NCBI GenBank assembly: GCA_009694375.1
Contig: SHVB01000018.1
Span: 1-47,928, forward strand
DNA from: Acidimicrobiia bacterium
Lineage (GTDB): Bacteria > Actinomycetota > Acidimicrobiia > Acidimicrobiales > VFJN01
Reading direction: 5' to 3'
Length of the DNA stretch: 47,928 nucleotides
In this document: in pieces, positions 22,870 through 31,717 of the stretch
How positions within the stretch are numbered: position 1 is the first letter of the stretch
Layout of the letters: each line of letters opens with the position of its first letter
Position numbers and translations under genes: made by a program
Notes under the pieces: generated by a model
Told to the model about the DNA's origin: nothing
What the model saw: the letters and a program-made list of their open reading frames with translations, nothing else
The model's database searches: none

Positions 22870-24879
22870 ATGGCGATTATCGAACGACCCTCAGACATTC
22901 TTGCTCTCCCGCCGGGGGCGGGGGTGGCCCGCGCCCCGATGGGTGTGTTCAGCCGACCCCGGGCCAAAACCGGGTGGCGCGCCTGGGTGTCCACGGTGGA
23001 TCACAAGAAGATCGGCATCATGTACGGAGCGTCGTCGCTCTTCTTCTTCGTGATCGGTGGCGTCGAAGCGCTAGCCATTCGGGCGCAATTAGCGGCGCCC
23101 GGTCAGAAGCTTCTGTCGGCGGCCCTGTACAACCAGGTGTTCACGATGCACGGCGTCACGATGATTTTCTTGGTGGTGATGCCGATGGGCGCCGCCTTCA
23201 TGAACTATCTCATGCCGCTGCAGATCGGGGCTCGTGATGTGGCCTTCCCCCGCCTCAACGCCCTGAGTTTCTGGACGTTCATTTTCGGCGGGATCTTCCT
23301 CAACACCTCATGGTTCCTCGGCGGTGGCGCCGACGGCGGATGGTTTGCCTACGCCCCCAACACCGGCGTTATCTTCTCACCAAGCCACGGCATGGACTTC
23401 TACGCCATTGGTCTGCAGATCACCGGCATCGCCTCGCTGGTGGGCGGTGTCAACCTCGTGGTCACCGTGCTCAACATGCGGGCCCCGGGTATGACGATGA
23501 TGAAGTTGCCGGTGTTCACCTGGATGAGCCTGGTCACCCAGGTGCTGCTCGTCTTTGCCGTGCCGGTGATCTCCGTGGCGCTCTTCCTGCTCACCTTCGA
23601 CCGGCTCTTCGGTGCCAACTTCTTCAATGTGCAGCAGGGGGCAGACCCACTGCTCTGGGAGCACCTCTTCTGGATCTTCGGACATCCCGAGGTCTACATC
23701 CTCATTCTTCCTGCCTTTGGCATCGTCTCGGAGATCATTCCGGTGTTTTCCCGGAAGCCGATCTTCGGGTACCCCTTCATGGTGTTCTCGGGTATCGCCA
23801 TCGGCTTCATGGGCTGGGGCGTGTGGGCTCACCACATGTTCGCCTCCGGTCTCGGTCCTATCTCAGTGGCGGCGTTCTCGGTCTCCACCATGTTCATCGC
23901 CGTGCCCACCGGGGTGAAGATCTTGAACTGGATGGCCACGCTGTGGGGCGGGAAGATCAGCTTCACCACCCCCTTGTTGTTCTCGATCGGGCTGATAGCG
24001 ATGTTCACCATCGGTGGTCTGTCGGGGGTAACCCACGCCGTGGCGCCCGCTGATACGCAACAAACCGACACGTACTACATCGTGGCCCACTTCCACTATG
24101 TGATCTTTGGTGGGGCCCTCTTTGGCTTCCTCGGAGGCTTCTACTTCTGGTGGCCGAAGGTGTTCGGCTATTTCCTCGACGACAAACTAGGCAAGGTGCA
24201 TTTTTGGTTGACGCTGGTGGGCTTCAACCTCACCTTCGGCCCTATGCACATCCTGGGCCTGCAGGGAATGAACCGCCGGATCCAGACGTATCGCGATGGG
24301 TACGGCTTCAACTTCTGGAACTTCGTGTCCACCATCGGGGCGTTCATCATTGCCCTGAGTGTTCTGATCTTCTTCGTGAACATTGCCCGCTCGAAGCGGG
24401 GGGCTCACTTGCAGTCGGCGCCCGGACCGGATCCCTGGGATGGTCGCAGTCTGGAGTGGAGCATTCCATCGCCTACCCCGGAGCACAACTTCGACGACGA
24501 TCCAGTGGTGGTGCACTTTGATGATTGGTGGCACCGCAAGTACCAGGCCGACGAAACCGGTCGGGTGGTAAAGGTGCACGAGCCCGAAGAGATCGCCATG
24601 ATCGGCGATGGCTCTCGGGCCCACCTGCCGGCGCCGTCCTACTGGCCGATCGTCATGGCGACCGCCTTCCCACTCATTGGTTATGGCCTCATTTTCAACC
24701 TCGCTATTTCCTTCGTGGGCGGCGTGGTCCTGCTCGGCTCGATGGTGGGCTGGGCGCTGGAGCCGAGCGACGATGAGGACCAACTCCCGCACGGACACGA
24801 CGGCGATGGCCACGATGACGGCGATGACGACCATGCGGCTCCCGCCGCCGAGCGCGAAGAGGTGACCGTCGGTGACTGA
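22870..24879 (+). CDS. ctaD: cytochrome c oxidase subunit I (catalytic)
   Basis: A 669-residue catalytic subunit from ATG 22870 that reduces oxygen to water and pumps protons. All ligands are present: His94 (low-spin heme a) in FTMHGVTMIF, His272 and Tyr276 in GHPEVYILILP, His321–His322 in VWAHHMF, and His407 and His409 in IVAHFHY. Proton-path residues Asp123, Glu274 and Lys350 (VPTGVK) fit an A-type pump. After the usual end near DPWDGRSLEWSIPSPTPEHN there is an extra 130 residues with two more helices (about 590–630) and a His/Asp-rich tail at 641–655. The stop overlaps the next gene by eight bases. Heme A comes from nearby ctaA and ctaB. Confidence 0.97.
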   Translation: MAIIERPSDILALPPGAGVARAPMGVFSRPRAKTGWRAWVSTVDHKKIGIMYGASSLFFFVIGGVEALAIRAQLAAPGQKLLSAALYNQVFTMHGVTMIFLVVMPMGAAFMNYLMPLQIGARDVAFPRLNALSFWTFIFGGIFLNTSWFLGGGADGGWFAYAPNTGVIFSPSHGMDFYAIGLQITGIASLVGGVNLVVTVLNMRAPGMTMMKLPVFTWMSLVTQVLLVFAVPVISVALFLLTFDRLFGANFFNVQQGADPLLWEHLFWIFGHPEVYILILPAFGIVSEIIPVFSRKPIFGYPFMVFSGIAIGFMGWGVWAHHMFASGLGPISVAAFSVSTMFIAVPTGVKILNWMATLWGGKISFTTPLLFSIGLIAMFTIGGLSGVTHAVAPADTQQTDTYYIVAHFHYVIFGGALFGFLGGFYFWWPKVFGYFLDDKLGKVHFWLTLVGFNLTFGPMHILGLQGMNRRIQTYRDGYGFNFWNFVSTIGAFIIALSVLIFFVNIARSKRGAHLQSAPGPDPWDGRSLEWSIPSPTPEHNFDDDPVVVHFDDWWHRKYQADETGRVVKVHEPEEIAMIGDGSRAHLPAPSYWPIVMATAFPLIGYGLIFNLAISFVGGVVLLGSMVGWALEPSDDEDQLPHGHDGDGHDDGDDDHAAPAAEREEVTVGD

Positions 24880-25480
24880 CGCGGCGCTGGAAACTCCGGT
24901 GGTGGCCGCCCATGGTCACGCCACCTCAACGGGTATTTCGAACACGAAACTGGCCATGTGGGTGTACTTGGGGTCGGATTGCCTGCTGTTCGGCAGCCTC
25001 ATCTCCACCTATCTGTTGCTCCGTCATCGCAGTGTGGGTGGCCCTACGTCCGAGGAACTATTCGACATCCCCTTCACCTCGGTTAGCACCTTCGTGCTGC
25101 TGATGAGTTCGCTCACGATGGTCCTGGCGGTGTCGGCCCTCATGCGCGGAGATGTGCGTCTCAACCGCATCTGGCTGGGCACTACCGCCATGCTGGGGAC
25201 GGTGTTCATCGGCGGGCAGGTGTACGAGTTCACTACCTTCTACCGAGAGGGCTTGGGCTACACCACCAACATCTTTGGTTCGGCGTTTTACACCCTCACC
25301 GCCTTCCACGGCGTGCACGTGAGTGTGGGCATCGTGATGCTGATGTCCATGCTGGCGATGTCGTTTCGGGGCAATCTGGGCGCGGAGCGGTCTGAGACGG
25401 TTGAAACCATTGGCCTGTACTGGCACTTTGTAGACATCGTGTGGATTGTCATCTTCACCGTCGTCTACCTGATCCCTTGA
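24872..25480 (+). CDS. ctaE: cytochrome c oxidase subunit III
   Basis: A 202-residue membrane protein from GTG 24872, starting eight bases inside the end of ctaD. Five helices are visible: LAMWVYLGSDCLLFGSLIS, a second in the STFVLLMSSLTMVL segment, then TTAMLGTVFIGGQVYEF, YTLTAFHGVHVSVGI and GLYWHFVDIVWIVIF. These contain the canonical subunit III histidines (AFHGVHV and YWHFVDIVW) and the acidic residue of VYEF. It stabilises subunit I and the proton-uptake path. The N-terminal tail contains HGH, as in the neighbouring subunit IV. It is the intact counterpart of the divergent paralog at 20271. Confidence 0.95.
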   Translation: MTDAALETPVVAAHGHATSTGISNTKLAMWVYLGSDCLLFGSLISTYLLLRHRSVGGPTSEELFDIPFTSVSTFVLLMSSLTMVLAVSALMRGDVRLNRIWLGTTAMLGTVFIGGQVYEFTTFYREGLGYTTNIFGSAFYTLTAFHGVHVSVGIVMLMSMLAMSFRGNLGAERSETVETIGLYWHFVDIVWIVIFTVVYLIP

Positions 25481-25496
25481 ACCAGAGGACGATCTC

Positions 25497-25850
25497 ATGA
25501 CCACCATCACCGACAACGAGCCCACCGAAGCCCCCGTCGGCCACGGTCACGATCTACCGTCCGACGCGAAGTACGTGAAGATCACGCTGATCCTCGCCTT
25601 CATCACGGCCCTCGAGGTGGGCACCTACTTCATCGAGGAAGCCACGACCACGTTGTTGGTGGGGATTCTGGTGCCGATGATGATCGTGAAGTTCCTTACG
25701 GTGGCCGGGTACTTCATGCATCTGAAGTACGACAATCCGATTTTCCGTCGGGTGTTCCTCTTCGGCCTCTGCCTTTCCGTGGTGGTGTTCTGCGTCATGT
25801 TGACTACCTTCGGCTTCTTCTCCGACGAGTTCCTCCGGTTTCCCGGGTGA
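25497..25850 (+). CDS. Prokaryotic cytochrome c oxidase subunit IV (CyoD/CtaF-type)
   Basis: A 117-residue protein from ATG 25497, 16 bases after ctaE, with AGAGGA upstream. Three helices at about 28–50, 52–75 and 82–106. The sequence ITLILAFITALEVGTYFI, then MMIVKFLTVAGYFMHLKYDN, then FLFGLCLSVVVFCVM is the typical COX4_pro pattern, with YFMHLKYD as its landmark. The polar N-terminus carries GHGHD. It is a small accessory subunit that helps assemble subunit I and CuB. Confidence 0.88.
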   Translation: MTTITDNEPTEAPVGHGHDLPSDAKYVKITLILAFITALEVGTYFIEEATTTLLVGILVPMMIVKFLTVAGYFMHLKYDNPIFRRVFLFGLCLSVVVFCVMLTTFGFFSDEFLRFPG

Positions 25851-25857
25851 GTCACTG

Positions 25858-26751
25858 ATGCCACCGGTCGATTTCATGGCCTGGGTGCCCCACCCCGAGG
25901 TGTGGCTGCTGGTGGGGAGTATCACGGGGCTCTATCTCTACGCCGGCTTGGTCATCGGGCCAAAGGTGGTTCCGGCGGGCACGCCCGCCATCACTCGGTC
26001 CCAGCGCCGGTGGTTCATCTTCGGGATTCTCTTGTTGTGGGCCGCCTCGGACTGGCCCGTCCACGACGTGGCCGAGCGCTATCTCTTTCTGGTTCACATG
26101 AGCCAGCATCTCGTGCTCACCCTCTTGATGGCGGCGGCCATGTTGATGGCCACGCCCGAGTGGCTGGCCCGCCTCGTGGTGGGCGATGGTCGTCTGAACA
26201 CGGTTGTGCACCGGCTGGCCCGGCCGGTGCCCGCCGGGCTGATCATGGCCCTGCTCACCCTGGTTACCCACGCCCCGGTCGTGGTCAACACCGCCGCGAC
26301 CAACGGGCTGTTTCACTACGGGGTCCATACGGCCCTGGTGGCGGCGGCCCTGCTGTTTTGGATGCCGGTGTGCGGCCCGTTCCCTGAGGTGCGGATCTCC
26401 TTGCCGGGCCAGATGATCTACCTGTTTGTGCAGTCACTGGTGCCGACCGTGCCGGGGGCCTGGATGGTGTTCGCCACCGACGCCGTCTACAAGACCTACG
26501 ACATCCCCGCTCGCATGTGGGGCATTTCGGTGGTAACCGATCAGCAGGCGGCGGGCGCCATTATGAAACTGGTGGGCGGCACGTTCTTGTGGGTCATCAT
26601 CGTGGTGATCTTCTTTCGATGGGCAGCGCGCCATGAGCAGGCCAATATGCGCGGCTATGTACCCACCGAGCGCGAAGTGCTCACCTGGGACGAGGTGGAG
26701 CGAGCCTTCGAGGACCACCCTGTTGCTCCGGTGTCCGAACCTCGCCGGTAG
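25858..26751 (+). CDS. ctaG: cytochrome c oxidase assembly factor CtaG (caa3 type)
   Basis: A 297-residue membrane protein with about seven helices, from ATG 25858, seven bases after the subunit IV gene. It matches the caa3 CtaG family: WPVHDVAERYLFLVHMSQHLVL with conserved His residues, MLMATPEWLARL, LFHYGVHTALVAAALLFWMP, and a YDIPARMWGISVVTDQQAAGAIMK block near the C-terminus. These proteins are needed for copper delivery to caa3 oxidase in Bacillus and are unrelated to the Cox11-type CtaG. It closes the rightward oxidase operon; a convergent ABC permease gene ends 16 bases later. Confidence 0.93.
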   Translation: MPPVDFMAWVPHPEVWLLVGSITGLYLYAGLVIGPKVVPAGTPAITRSQRRWFIFGILLLWAASDWPVHDVAERYLFLVHMSQHLVLTLLMAAAMLMATPEWLARLVVGDGRLNTVVHRLARPVPAGLIMALLTLVTHAPVVVNTAATNGLFHYGVHTALVAAALLFWMPVCGPFPEVRISLPGQMIYLFVQSLVPTVPGAWMVFATDAVYKTYDIPARMWGISVVTDQQAAGAIMKLVGGTFLWVIIVVIFFRWAARHEQANMRGYVPTEREVLTWDEVERAFEDHPVAPVSEPRR

Positions 26752-26767
26752 GCCCGGACCTGCAGGC

Positions 26768-27484
26768 CTATTCCCAGCGAAAAAGTCTGATAGCCAGCGC
26801 CGGGCTGAGGAGCGCCCAGATCACCAGTGCCGCCCAGGCCCGACCGGGCACGGCGCCCCCGGCGCTCAGCGAGCCCCTAACGGCCTCGGTCAGGGCGCCA
26901 CTTGGCAGCGCCCGGGCGATGCCTTGGATCGGACCAGGGAGCTGGGTGATGGGGATCACCATGCCCGACAGCAGCAGGAGCACCAGGTAGAGGCCGTTGG
27001 CGGCGGCCAGCGTCACGAAGGCCTTGAGGGAACCGGCCAGGCACAACGCCAGGCCCGCGCAGCCGATGGTGCCGAGGACCATGGCGGCGAAGAATCCCAC
27101 CTTGGGGTCCGGGTCCCAGCCGAGGGCGAGGGCCAGGATCCACAGGGTGCCCACCTGCACGATCTCCACGGCCAGCGTGGCGAGGGTCTTGGCCGCCAAC
27201 AGGCGCGGCCGGCCCAGCGGGGTGGCTCCCAGGCGTTTGAGCACGCCGTACTCGCGCTCGAATCCCGTACTGATGGCCAGGTTCACCAGCGACGTCGACA
27301 ACACGGCCAGTGCCAGTACCCCCGGGGCCAGAAAGTTGATCGGCTCGCCTTCGATCGGCAGCACATCCACCGTGGCGAAGAACGTGAGCAGGAGCACGGG
27401 AATGCCCAGCGTCAGCAGCAACGACTCGCCGTTGCGGGCGATCAGGGTGAGTTCGAGGCGCAGGTGGGCGAGGAGGGGTTTCAT
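26768..27484 (-). CDS. ABC-2 type transporter permease
   Basis: A 238-residue membrane protein from ATG 27484, overlapping the ATPase stop by four bases. Six helices are visible, starting with SLLLTLGIPVLLLTFFATV; a central LVNLAISTGFEREYGVLKRLGATPLGRPRLLAAK contains the coupling helix typical of ABC-2 permeases. Later helices include LYLVLLLLSGMVIPI and the LPGPIQGIARALPSGALTEAVRG re-entrant region. Two copies would pair with the adjacent ATPase to form an exporter for a lipid, drug or, given the oxidase next door, possibly a heme-related compound; the last idea is weak. Confidence 0.88.
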   Translation of the reverse strand: MKPLLAHLRLELTLIARNGESLLLTLGIPVLLLTFFATVDVLPIEGEPINFLAPGVLALAVLSTSLVNLAISTGFEREYGVLKRLGATPLGRPRLLAAKTLATLAVEIVQVGTLWILALALGWDPDPKVGFFAAMVLGTIGCAGLALCLAGSLKAFVTLAAANGLYLVLLLLSGMVIPITQLPGPIQGIARALPSGALTEAVRGSLSAGGAVPGRAWAALVIWALLSPALAIRLFRWE

Positions 27485-28431
27485 CGTCGCCCCCGCCGCC
27501 GTGGTTCGGGGCGGGTGAAGGACCCTTCGGCCATGAGGCGAAGGAACACGTCTTCGAGGCGCTGGCGCCCGGCGCGTAGGTCGGCGAGGGGGAGGTCGTG
27601 TTCGGCCAGCCAGGCGGTGAGCGCGGCGACCAGGGCAGGGGTGCCCGGGGCCGCCACCACGTATTCGCCTGGTGCGACCTCGCGTACGGGGGCGCCGATG
27701 CGCCGCTCAAGGGCGGCGGCGTCGAGTCCCGGCGGTGCACCGAAGCGCACCTCGTCGGATTGTCCGGCGGTCATCAACTGCGCCGGGCTCCCCGCCGCCA
27801 CAATCCGGCCGCCGTCGAGGATCACGACATGGTCGGCCAGTTTCTCCACCTCATCGAGATCGTGGGTGGTGAGCACGACGGTGACGCCGTCGTCGCGTAG
27901 GCCCGCCACTACCTCGCGAATCGCTAGTCGCCCCTGCGGGTCCACTCCGGAACCGGGTTCGTCGAGGAACGCCACCTGGGGACGCCCCACCAGGGCCAGG
28001 GCCAGGGCCAAGCGACGTTGTTCGCCTCCGGAGATCTGTCGCCACGTTCGTCGCTCCGTTCCGGTGAGGCCCACCTGTTCGAGCAGCGCATGGGGGTCGA
28101 GGCTGTCCTCATAGAGCGCAGCGGCGTGGCGCAGTGCTTCCAGCACCCGCACGCCCGGGCCCACCCCACCGCTTTGGAGCATCACGCCCATGCGGCGGGT
28201 GAGGGCGGCATGGTCGGCGATGGGGTCGAGGCCGGCCACGGAGGTTCGGCCGGCCAGGGGTCGTCGGAAGCCTTCCAATACCTCCACGGTGGTGGTTTTC
28301 CCGGCGCCGTTTGGTCCCAGGATGGCGGTGATCTGCCCGGCCTGCGCTTCGAAACTGATGCCATCCACTGCGATGGTGTCGCCGTAGCGCACGGTCAACT
28401 CGTGCACCTCTACCGCGGCCACACCGGCCAC
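27481..28431 (-). CDS. ABC transporter ATP-binding protein
   Basis: A 316-residue ATPase from GTG 28431; GTG 28422 is an alternative and neither has a clear ribosome site. A longer upstream frame is low-complexity and unlikely. Walker A GPNGAGKTT at residues 39–47, signature ISGGEQRRLALALAL, Walker B VAFLDEPGSGVDP, and the switch His in VLTTHDLDEVEKLADH are all intact. A C-terminal 90-residue region follows, as in DrrA/CcmA-type exporters. It powers the ABC-2 permease translated directly after it. Confidence 0.93.
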   Translation of the reverse strand: MAGVAAVEVHELTVRYGDTIAVDGISFEAQAGQITAILGPNGAGKTTTVEVLEGFRRPLAGRTSVAGLDPIADHAALTRRMGVMLQSGGVGPGVRVLEALRHAAALYEDSLDPHALLEQVGLTGTERRTWRQISGGEQRRLALALALVGRPQVAFLDEPGSGVDPQGRLAIREVVAGLRDDGVTVVLTTHDLDEVEKLADHVVILDGGRIVAAGSPAQLMTAGQSDEVRFGAPPGLDAAALERRIGAPVREVAPGEYVVAAPGTPALVAALTAWLAEHDLPLADLRAGRQRLEDVFLRLMAEGSFTRPEPRRRGRR

Positions 28432-28475
28432 TCTAGCCAGCCCGGGAGACCATCTCGGTGCCGGGGGGAGGAGAG

Positions 28476-29693
28476 TTATCCGGTGGCGGCGAGGGCTCGG
28501 CCGAAGGCGGCGAGGGCTCGGTCGATTTCGGCTTCGGTTACCACTAGAGGCGGCATCCAACGCACCACGTTGCCGAAGGTTCCGGCGTTCATGAGGATCA
28601 GGTGGCCCTCGTGCAGGCAATGCGTGAGCACGGGACCCACCCGGGTGGCATCGGCAAACTCGCTGGCCACCATCAGGCCCGGACCCCGCACGTCGACGAT
28701 GCCGGGGTGGTGGGCCGCCAGGGCCCGCAGACCAGCGCGGAGTTGGTCACCGCGAGCCACTACATGGGCGAGGAAACCAGGCTCGGTGAGCACATCGATG
28801 GTGGCGATAGCGGCCGCACAGCCGATGGGATTACCGCCGTAGGTACCGCCGTGGCTGCCCGGCGGCCAGCGGGCCATGATCTCGGCCGACGCGCCAATGG
28901 CCGAGATGGGGAAGCCCGAGGCCAAGCCCTTAGCCATCACGATGATGTCGGGGCGCACCTGGTGCTGCTCGATGCAAAACATGGTCCCGGTCCGACCGAA
29001 TCCACTCTGCACCTCGTCGGCTACGAAGAGGATCCCGTGCTCCCGACAGATCGCCGCCAGACCCTGCAGGAAGGCAGTGGGGGCCGGGAGATAGCCGCCT
29101 TCCCCCAGCACCGGTTCCAGCACCATCGCCGCGGTGTCGGCGGGGGAGGTCTGGCTGAGGAGCAGCAGACGGACCGCCGCCAGGCAGCGATCCACGTCGT
29201 CGTCGGAGTGGGGGAACGGCGCGACGAACACGCCGCTGGGTAGGGGGTCATGGCCGGCCCGGTAGATTGTCTTGGAGGTGGTCATCGCCATGGTCAGATG
29301 GGTACGCCCGTGGAAACTGCCCTGGAAGACGATCACATTCGGTCGTCGGGTGGCTTGCTTGGCCAGTTTCACCGCGCCCTCGGTGGCCTCGGCCCCGGAG
29401 TTGGCGAAGAAGAACGTGTCGACCGGCTCCGGGGTGATGGCGGCGAGGCGCCCCGCCAGTTCGGCCAGCCGATCGTGGCGATAGACGTTGACCTGGGCAT
29501 GGATGAACCGGGCGGCCTGGGCTTGGATAGCCGCCACGACATGGGGGTGGCAGTGGCCGGTACTGGTGACCGCGATGCCGCTGGAAAAGTCCAGGTAGTC
29601 CTCGCCGGTGCTGGTGGTAACCACGCACCCTGTGCCGGAGACCACCTCCAAGTCGGTCACTCGAAACCAGACATCAGATACGTGCTCAGTCAC
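28476..29693 (-). CDS. Class III pyridoxal-phosphate aminotransferase (GabT-like)
   Basis: A 405-residue enzyme from GTG 29693. It has the fold-type I class III features: DFSSGIAVTSTGHCHPHVV, FFANSGAEATEGAVKLAK (phosphate-binding), FQGSFHGRTHLTMAMT, the Asp that holds PLP nitrogen in LFVADEVQSGFGRTG, and the Schiff-base Lys in IIVMAKGLASGFPISA. The C-terminus contains MNAGTFGNVVRWMPPLVVTEAEID. This pattern is closest to 4-aminobutyrate and acetylornithine aminotransferases; the 'GTFGNVVRWMPPL' form favours GABA-type. It transfers an omega-amino group to 2-oxoglutarate or pyruvate. It is divergent from serS across 65 bases. Confidence 0.88.
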   Translation of the reverse strand: MTEHVSDVWFRVTDLEVVSGTGCVVTTSTGEDYLDFSSGIAVTSTGHCHPHVVAAIQAQAARFIHAQVNVYRHDRLAELAGRLAAITPEPVDTFFFANSGAEATEGAVKLAKQATRRPNVIVFQGSFHGRTHLTMAMTTSKTIYRAGHDPLPSGVFVAPFPHSDDDVDRCLAAVRLLLLSQTSPADTAAMVLEPVLGEGGYLPAPTAFLQGLAAICREHGILFVADEVQSGFGRTGTMFCIEQHQVRPDIIVMAKGLASGFPISAIGASAEIMARWPPGSHGGTYGGNPIGCAAAIATIDVLTEPGFLAHVVARGDQLRAGLRALAAHHPGIVDVRGPGLMVASEFADATRVGPVLTHCLHEGHLILMNAGTFGNVVRWMPPLVVTEAEIDRALAAFGRALAATG

Positions 29694-29758
29694 GGCGGCC
29701 TCTCTTCTCCGGTCAGGGGTCCAACCTAGCGGCGGTCCGCCCGCTACCGTCTGCGGTC

Positions 29759-31051
29759 ATGCTCGACATTCGCCGCTTCCGTTCCGAACCCGACGTCTTG
29801 CGGGCCGGACTGGCCCAGCGGGGAGGCGACGCCGCGGCTTCGGTGGATCGCATCATCGATCTCGACATTCGTCAGCGATCCCTCGGCACCGAACGAGACG
29901 ACCGACGGGCCCAGGTGAAGGCGTTGTCCAAGGAAGTGGGCCGGTTACGGGGCCAGGGTGATGCTGATGGCGCCGAGGCCCTGATGGCGGAGAGCCGGGT
30001 GTTGGGTGAGCAGGAGAAGGCCCTCGATGCCTCGGTGGCAGAGCTCGCCGACGAGATGCGAGACCTCCTGCTGCGCACCCCCAATGTCCCGTCTCCGGAC
30101 TGCCCAACGGGGGCGGGTGAGGCCGACAACATCGTGCTGCGTCTCGAGGGGTTCGATCCCGATGCCTACGGCGACCACCAGCGGGTTCCGCACTGGGACA
30201 TCGGAAGCCAACTCGGGATCCTCGACGGGGAGCGGGCTACCAAGATCGCTGGCTCCATGTTCACCATGTACCGCGGCTGGGGCGCTCGGCTGTTGCGCGC
30301 CATGGTGCAACTCAGCCTCGACCGCAACGCCGATGCCTTTGAGGAACTTCGTCCGCCGAGTTTGGTTCGAACCGACACCATGATCGCCACCGGTCATCTC
30401 CCCAAGTTCGACGACGAGGCGTACCACATCGAACGCGATGATCTTTGGGCGATCCCCACGGCGGAGGTGCCGCTCACCTCGATGCATCGCGACGAGGTGC
30501 TCGACGGCGCTGACTTGCCCCTGCGCTACACCGCCCACACGTCGTGCTTTCGGCGGGAGGCAGGGGCAGCGGGCCGAGACACGCGTGGCCTGCTGCGCGT
30601 GCACGAGTTCGACAAAGTTGAGTTACTGGCGTTGGCCACCGGGGCTGAGGAGGCCATGGCCTGCCAGGAAGACATTCTCGCCCGCAGTGAGGCGCTGCTT
30701 ACCGAACTGGGTCTGCCGTACCGGATCCTGGATCTCTGTACCGGAGATATTGGGGCCTCGGCGGCGCGTACGTGGGACATCGAGGCCTACGCCCCCGGGT
30801 GCGACATGTGGCTCGAGGTCAGTTCGGTGTCCTGGTTCTCCGATTACCAGGCCCGCCGGGCCAACATCCGGTACCGGCCGGTGGGGGGTAAGGGTACCGA
30901 GGTGTGCCATACGGTAAACGGCTCGGCCATGGGCTGGCCCCGCACCGTGGCGGCCTACCTCGAAACCCATCGTCAGCCCAACGGGTCGATCGCCGTGGTG
31001 GAAGCGTTGCAGGGCTATCTCGGGGTTGAGGTGATCACCGGTCGCCGCTGA
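29759..31051 (+). CDS. serS: seryl-tRNA synthetase
   Basis: A 430-residue class II aminoacyl-tRNA synthetase from ATG 29759. The N-terminal coiled-coil arm (about 1–105) includes LDIRRFRSEPDVLRAGLAQR and a heptad-like stretch that binds the tRNA-Ser long arm. The catalytic core has motif 1 around ELRPPSLVRT, IPTAEVPLTSMHRDEVL with the Ser-specific T(A)EVP pattern, motif 2 CFRREAGAAGRDTRGLLRVHEF, and C-terminal SVSWFSDYQARRANIRY, EVCHTVNGSAMGWPRT in motif 3. Length is normal. pdxH follows 24 bases later. Confidence 0.96.
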   Translation: MLDIRRFRSEPDVLRAGLAQRGGDAAASVDRIIDLDIRQRSLGTERDDRRAQVKALSKEVGRLRGQGDADGAEALMAESRVLGEQEKALDASVAELADEMRDLLLRTPNVPSPDCPTGAGEADNIVLRLEGFDPDAYGDHQRVPHWDIGSQLGILDGERATKIAGSMFTMYRGWGARLLRAMVQLSLDRNADAFEELRPPSLVRTDTMIATGHLPKFDDEAYHIERDDLWAIPTAEVPLTSMHRDEVLDGADLPLRYTAHTSCFRREAGAAGRDTRGLLRVHEFDKVELLALATGAEEAMACQEDILARSEALLTELGLPYRILDLCTGDIGASAARTWDIEAYAPGCDMWLEVSSVSWFSDYQARRANIRYRPVGGKGTEVCHTVNGSAMGWPRTVAAYLETHRQPNGSIAVVEALQGYLGVEVITGRR

Positions 31052-31075
31052 TCCCGTCCCCCCGTATCCTGGGGC

Positions 31076-31717
31076 ATGACCCTGGATCCCAAGCGCGTGG
31101 AGTATGAAACAGCCGGCTTCGATGTGGGTGATGCCGACCCCGATCCCTTTGTGCAGGTACAGGCCTGGTGGGATGAGTGGTCGGCGGTGGCCCCCAACGA
31201 ACCGAATGCAGTGGTCCTGGCGACCGCCGATGCCGCCGGCCACGCCTCGGCTCGTACCGTTTTGCTGCGCGGGCTCGATTCCTCCGGTTTTACGTTCTTC
31301 ACGAGTTACGACAGTCGTAAGGGCCAGGACCTCGATGCCCATCCCGTCGGCACGATTCTCGCTAGTTGGGTCCCCTTGCTGCGCCAGGTCAACGCCCGGG
31401 GCGCGATTGCCAAGGTCGAGCGGGCCGAGAGTGAGACCTATTTTGCCGGCCGACCCCGGGGGAGCCAGTTGGCGGCCTGGGCTTCGCATCAATCGAGCGA
31501 GCTAACCGACCGAGGCGAACTGGAAGGGCGGTTTGCCGAGGCGGAACAACGCTTCGAGGGGCAGGTCGTGCCCTGCCCGCCCTACTGGGGGGGCTACCGG
31601 CTCGTGCCCGACTCGATCGAACTGTGGCAGGGACGTCCGAGTCGGATGCACGATCGGCTCCGCTATGAGCGCGACGCCGCTGGTGCGGCGTGGCGGATCG
31701 TCCGGCTCAGCCCGTAG
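31076..31717 (+). CDS. pdxH: pyridoxamine 5'-phosphate oxidase
   Basis: A 213-residue FMN enzyme that oxidises pyridoxamine or pyridoxine phosphate to PLP. Typical blocks: NAVVLATADAAGHASARTVLLRGLDSSGFTFFTSYDSRKG (FMN and substrate binding), GSQLAAWASHQS, and the C-terminal PPYWGGYRLVPDSIELWQGRPSRMHDRLRYER. Normal length. Coupled in direction to serS and close to the PLP-dependent aminotransferase. Its 3' end overlaps the convergent hydrolase gene by 11 bases. Confidence 0.95.
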   Translation: MTLDPKRVEYETAGFDVGDADPDPFVQVQAWWDEWSAVAPNEPNAVVLATADAAGHASARTVLLRGLDSSGFTFFTSYDSRKGQDLDAHPVGTILASWVPLLRQVNARGAIAKVERAESETYFAGRPRGSQLAAWASHQSSELTDRGELEGRFAEAEQRFEGQVVPCPPYWGGYRLVPDSIELWQGRPSRMHDRLRYERDAAGAAWRIVRLSP

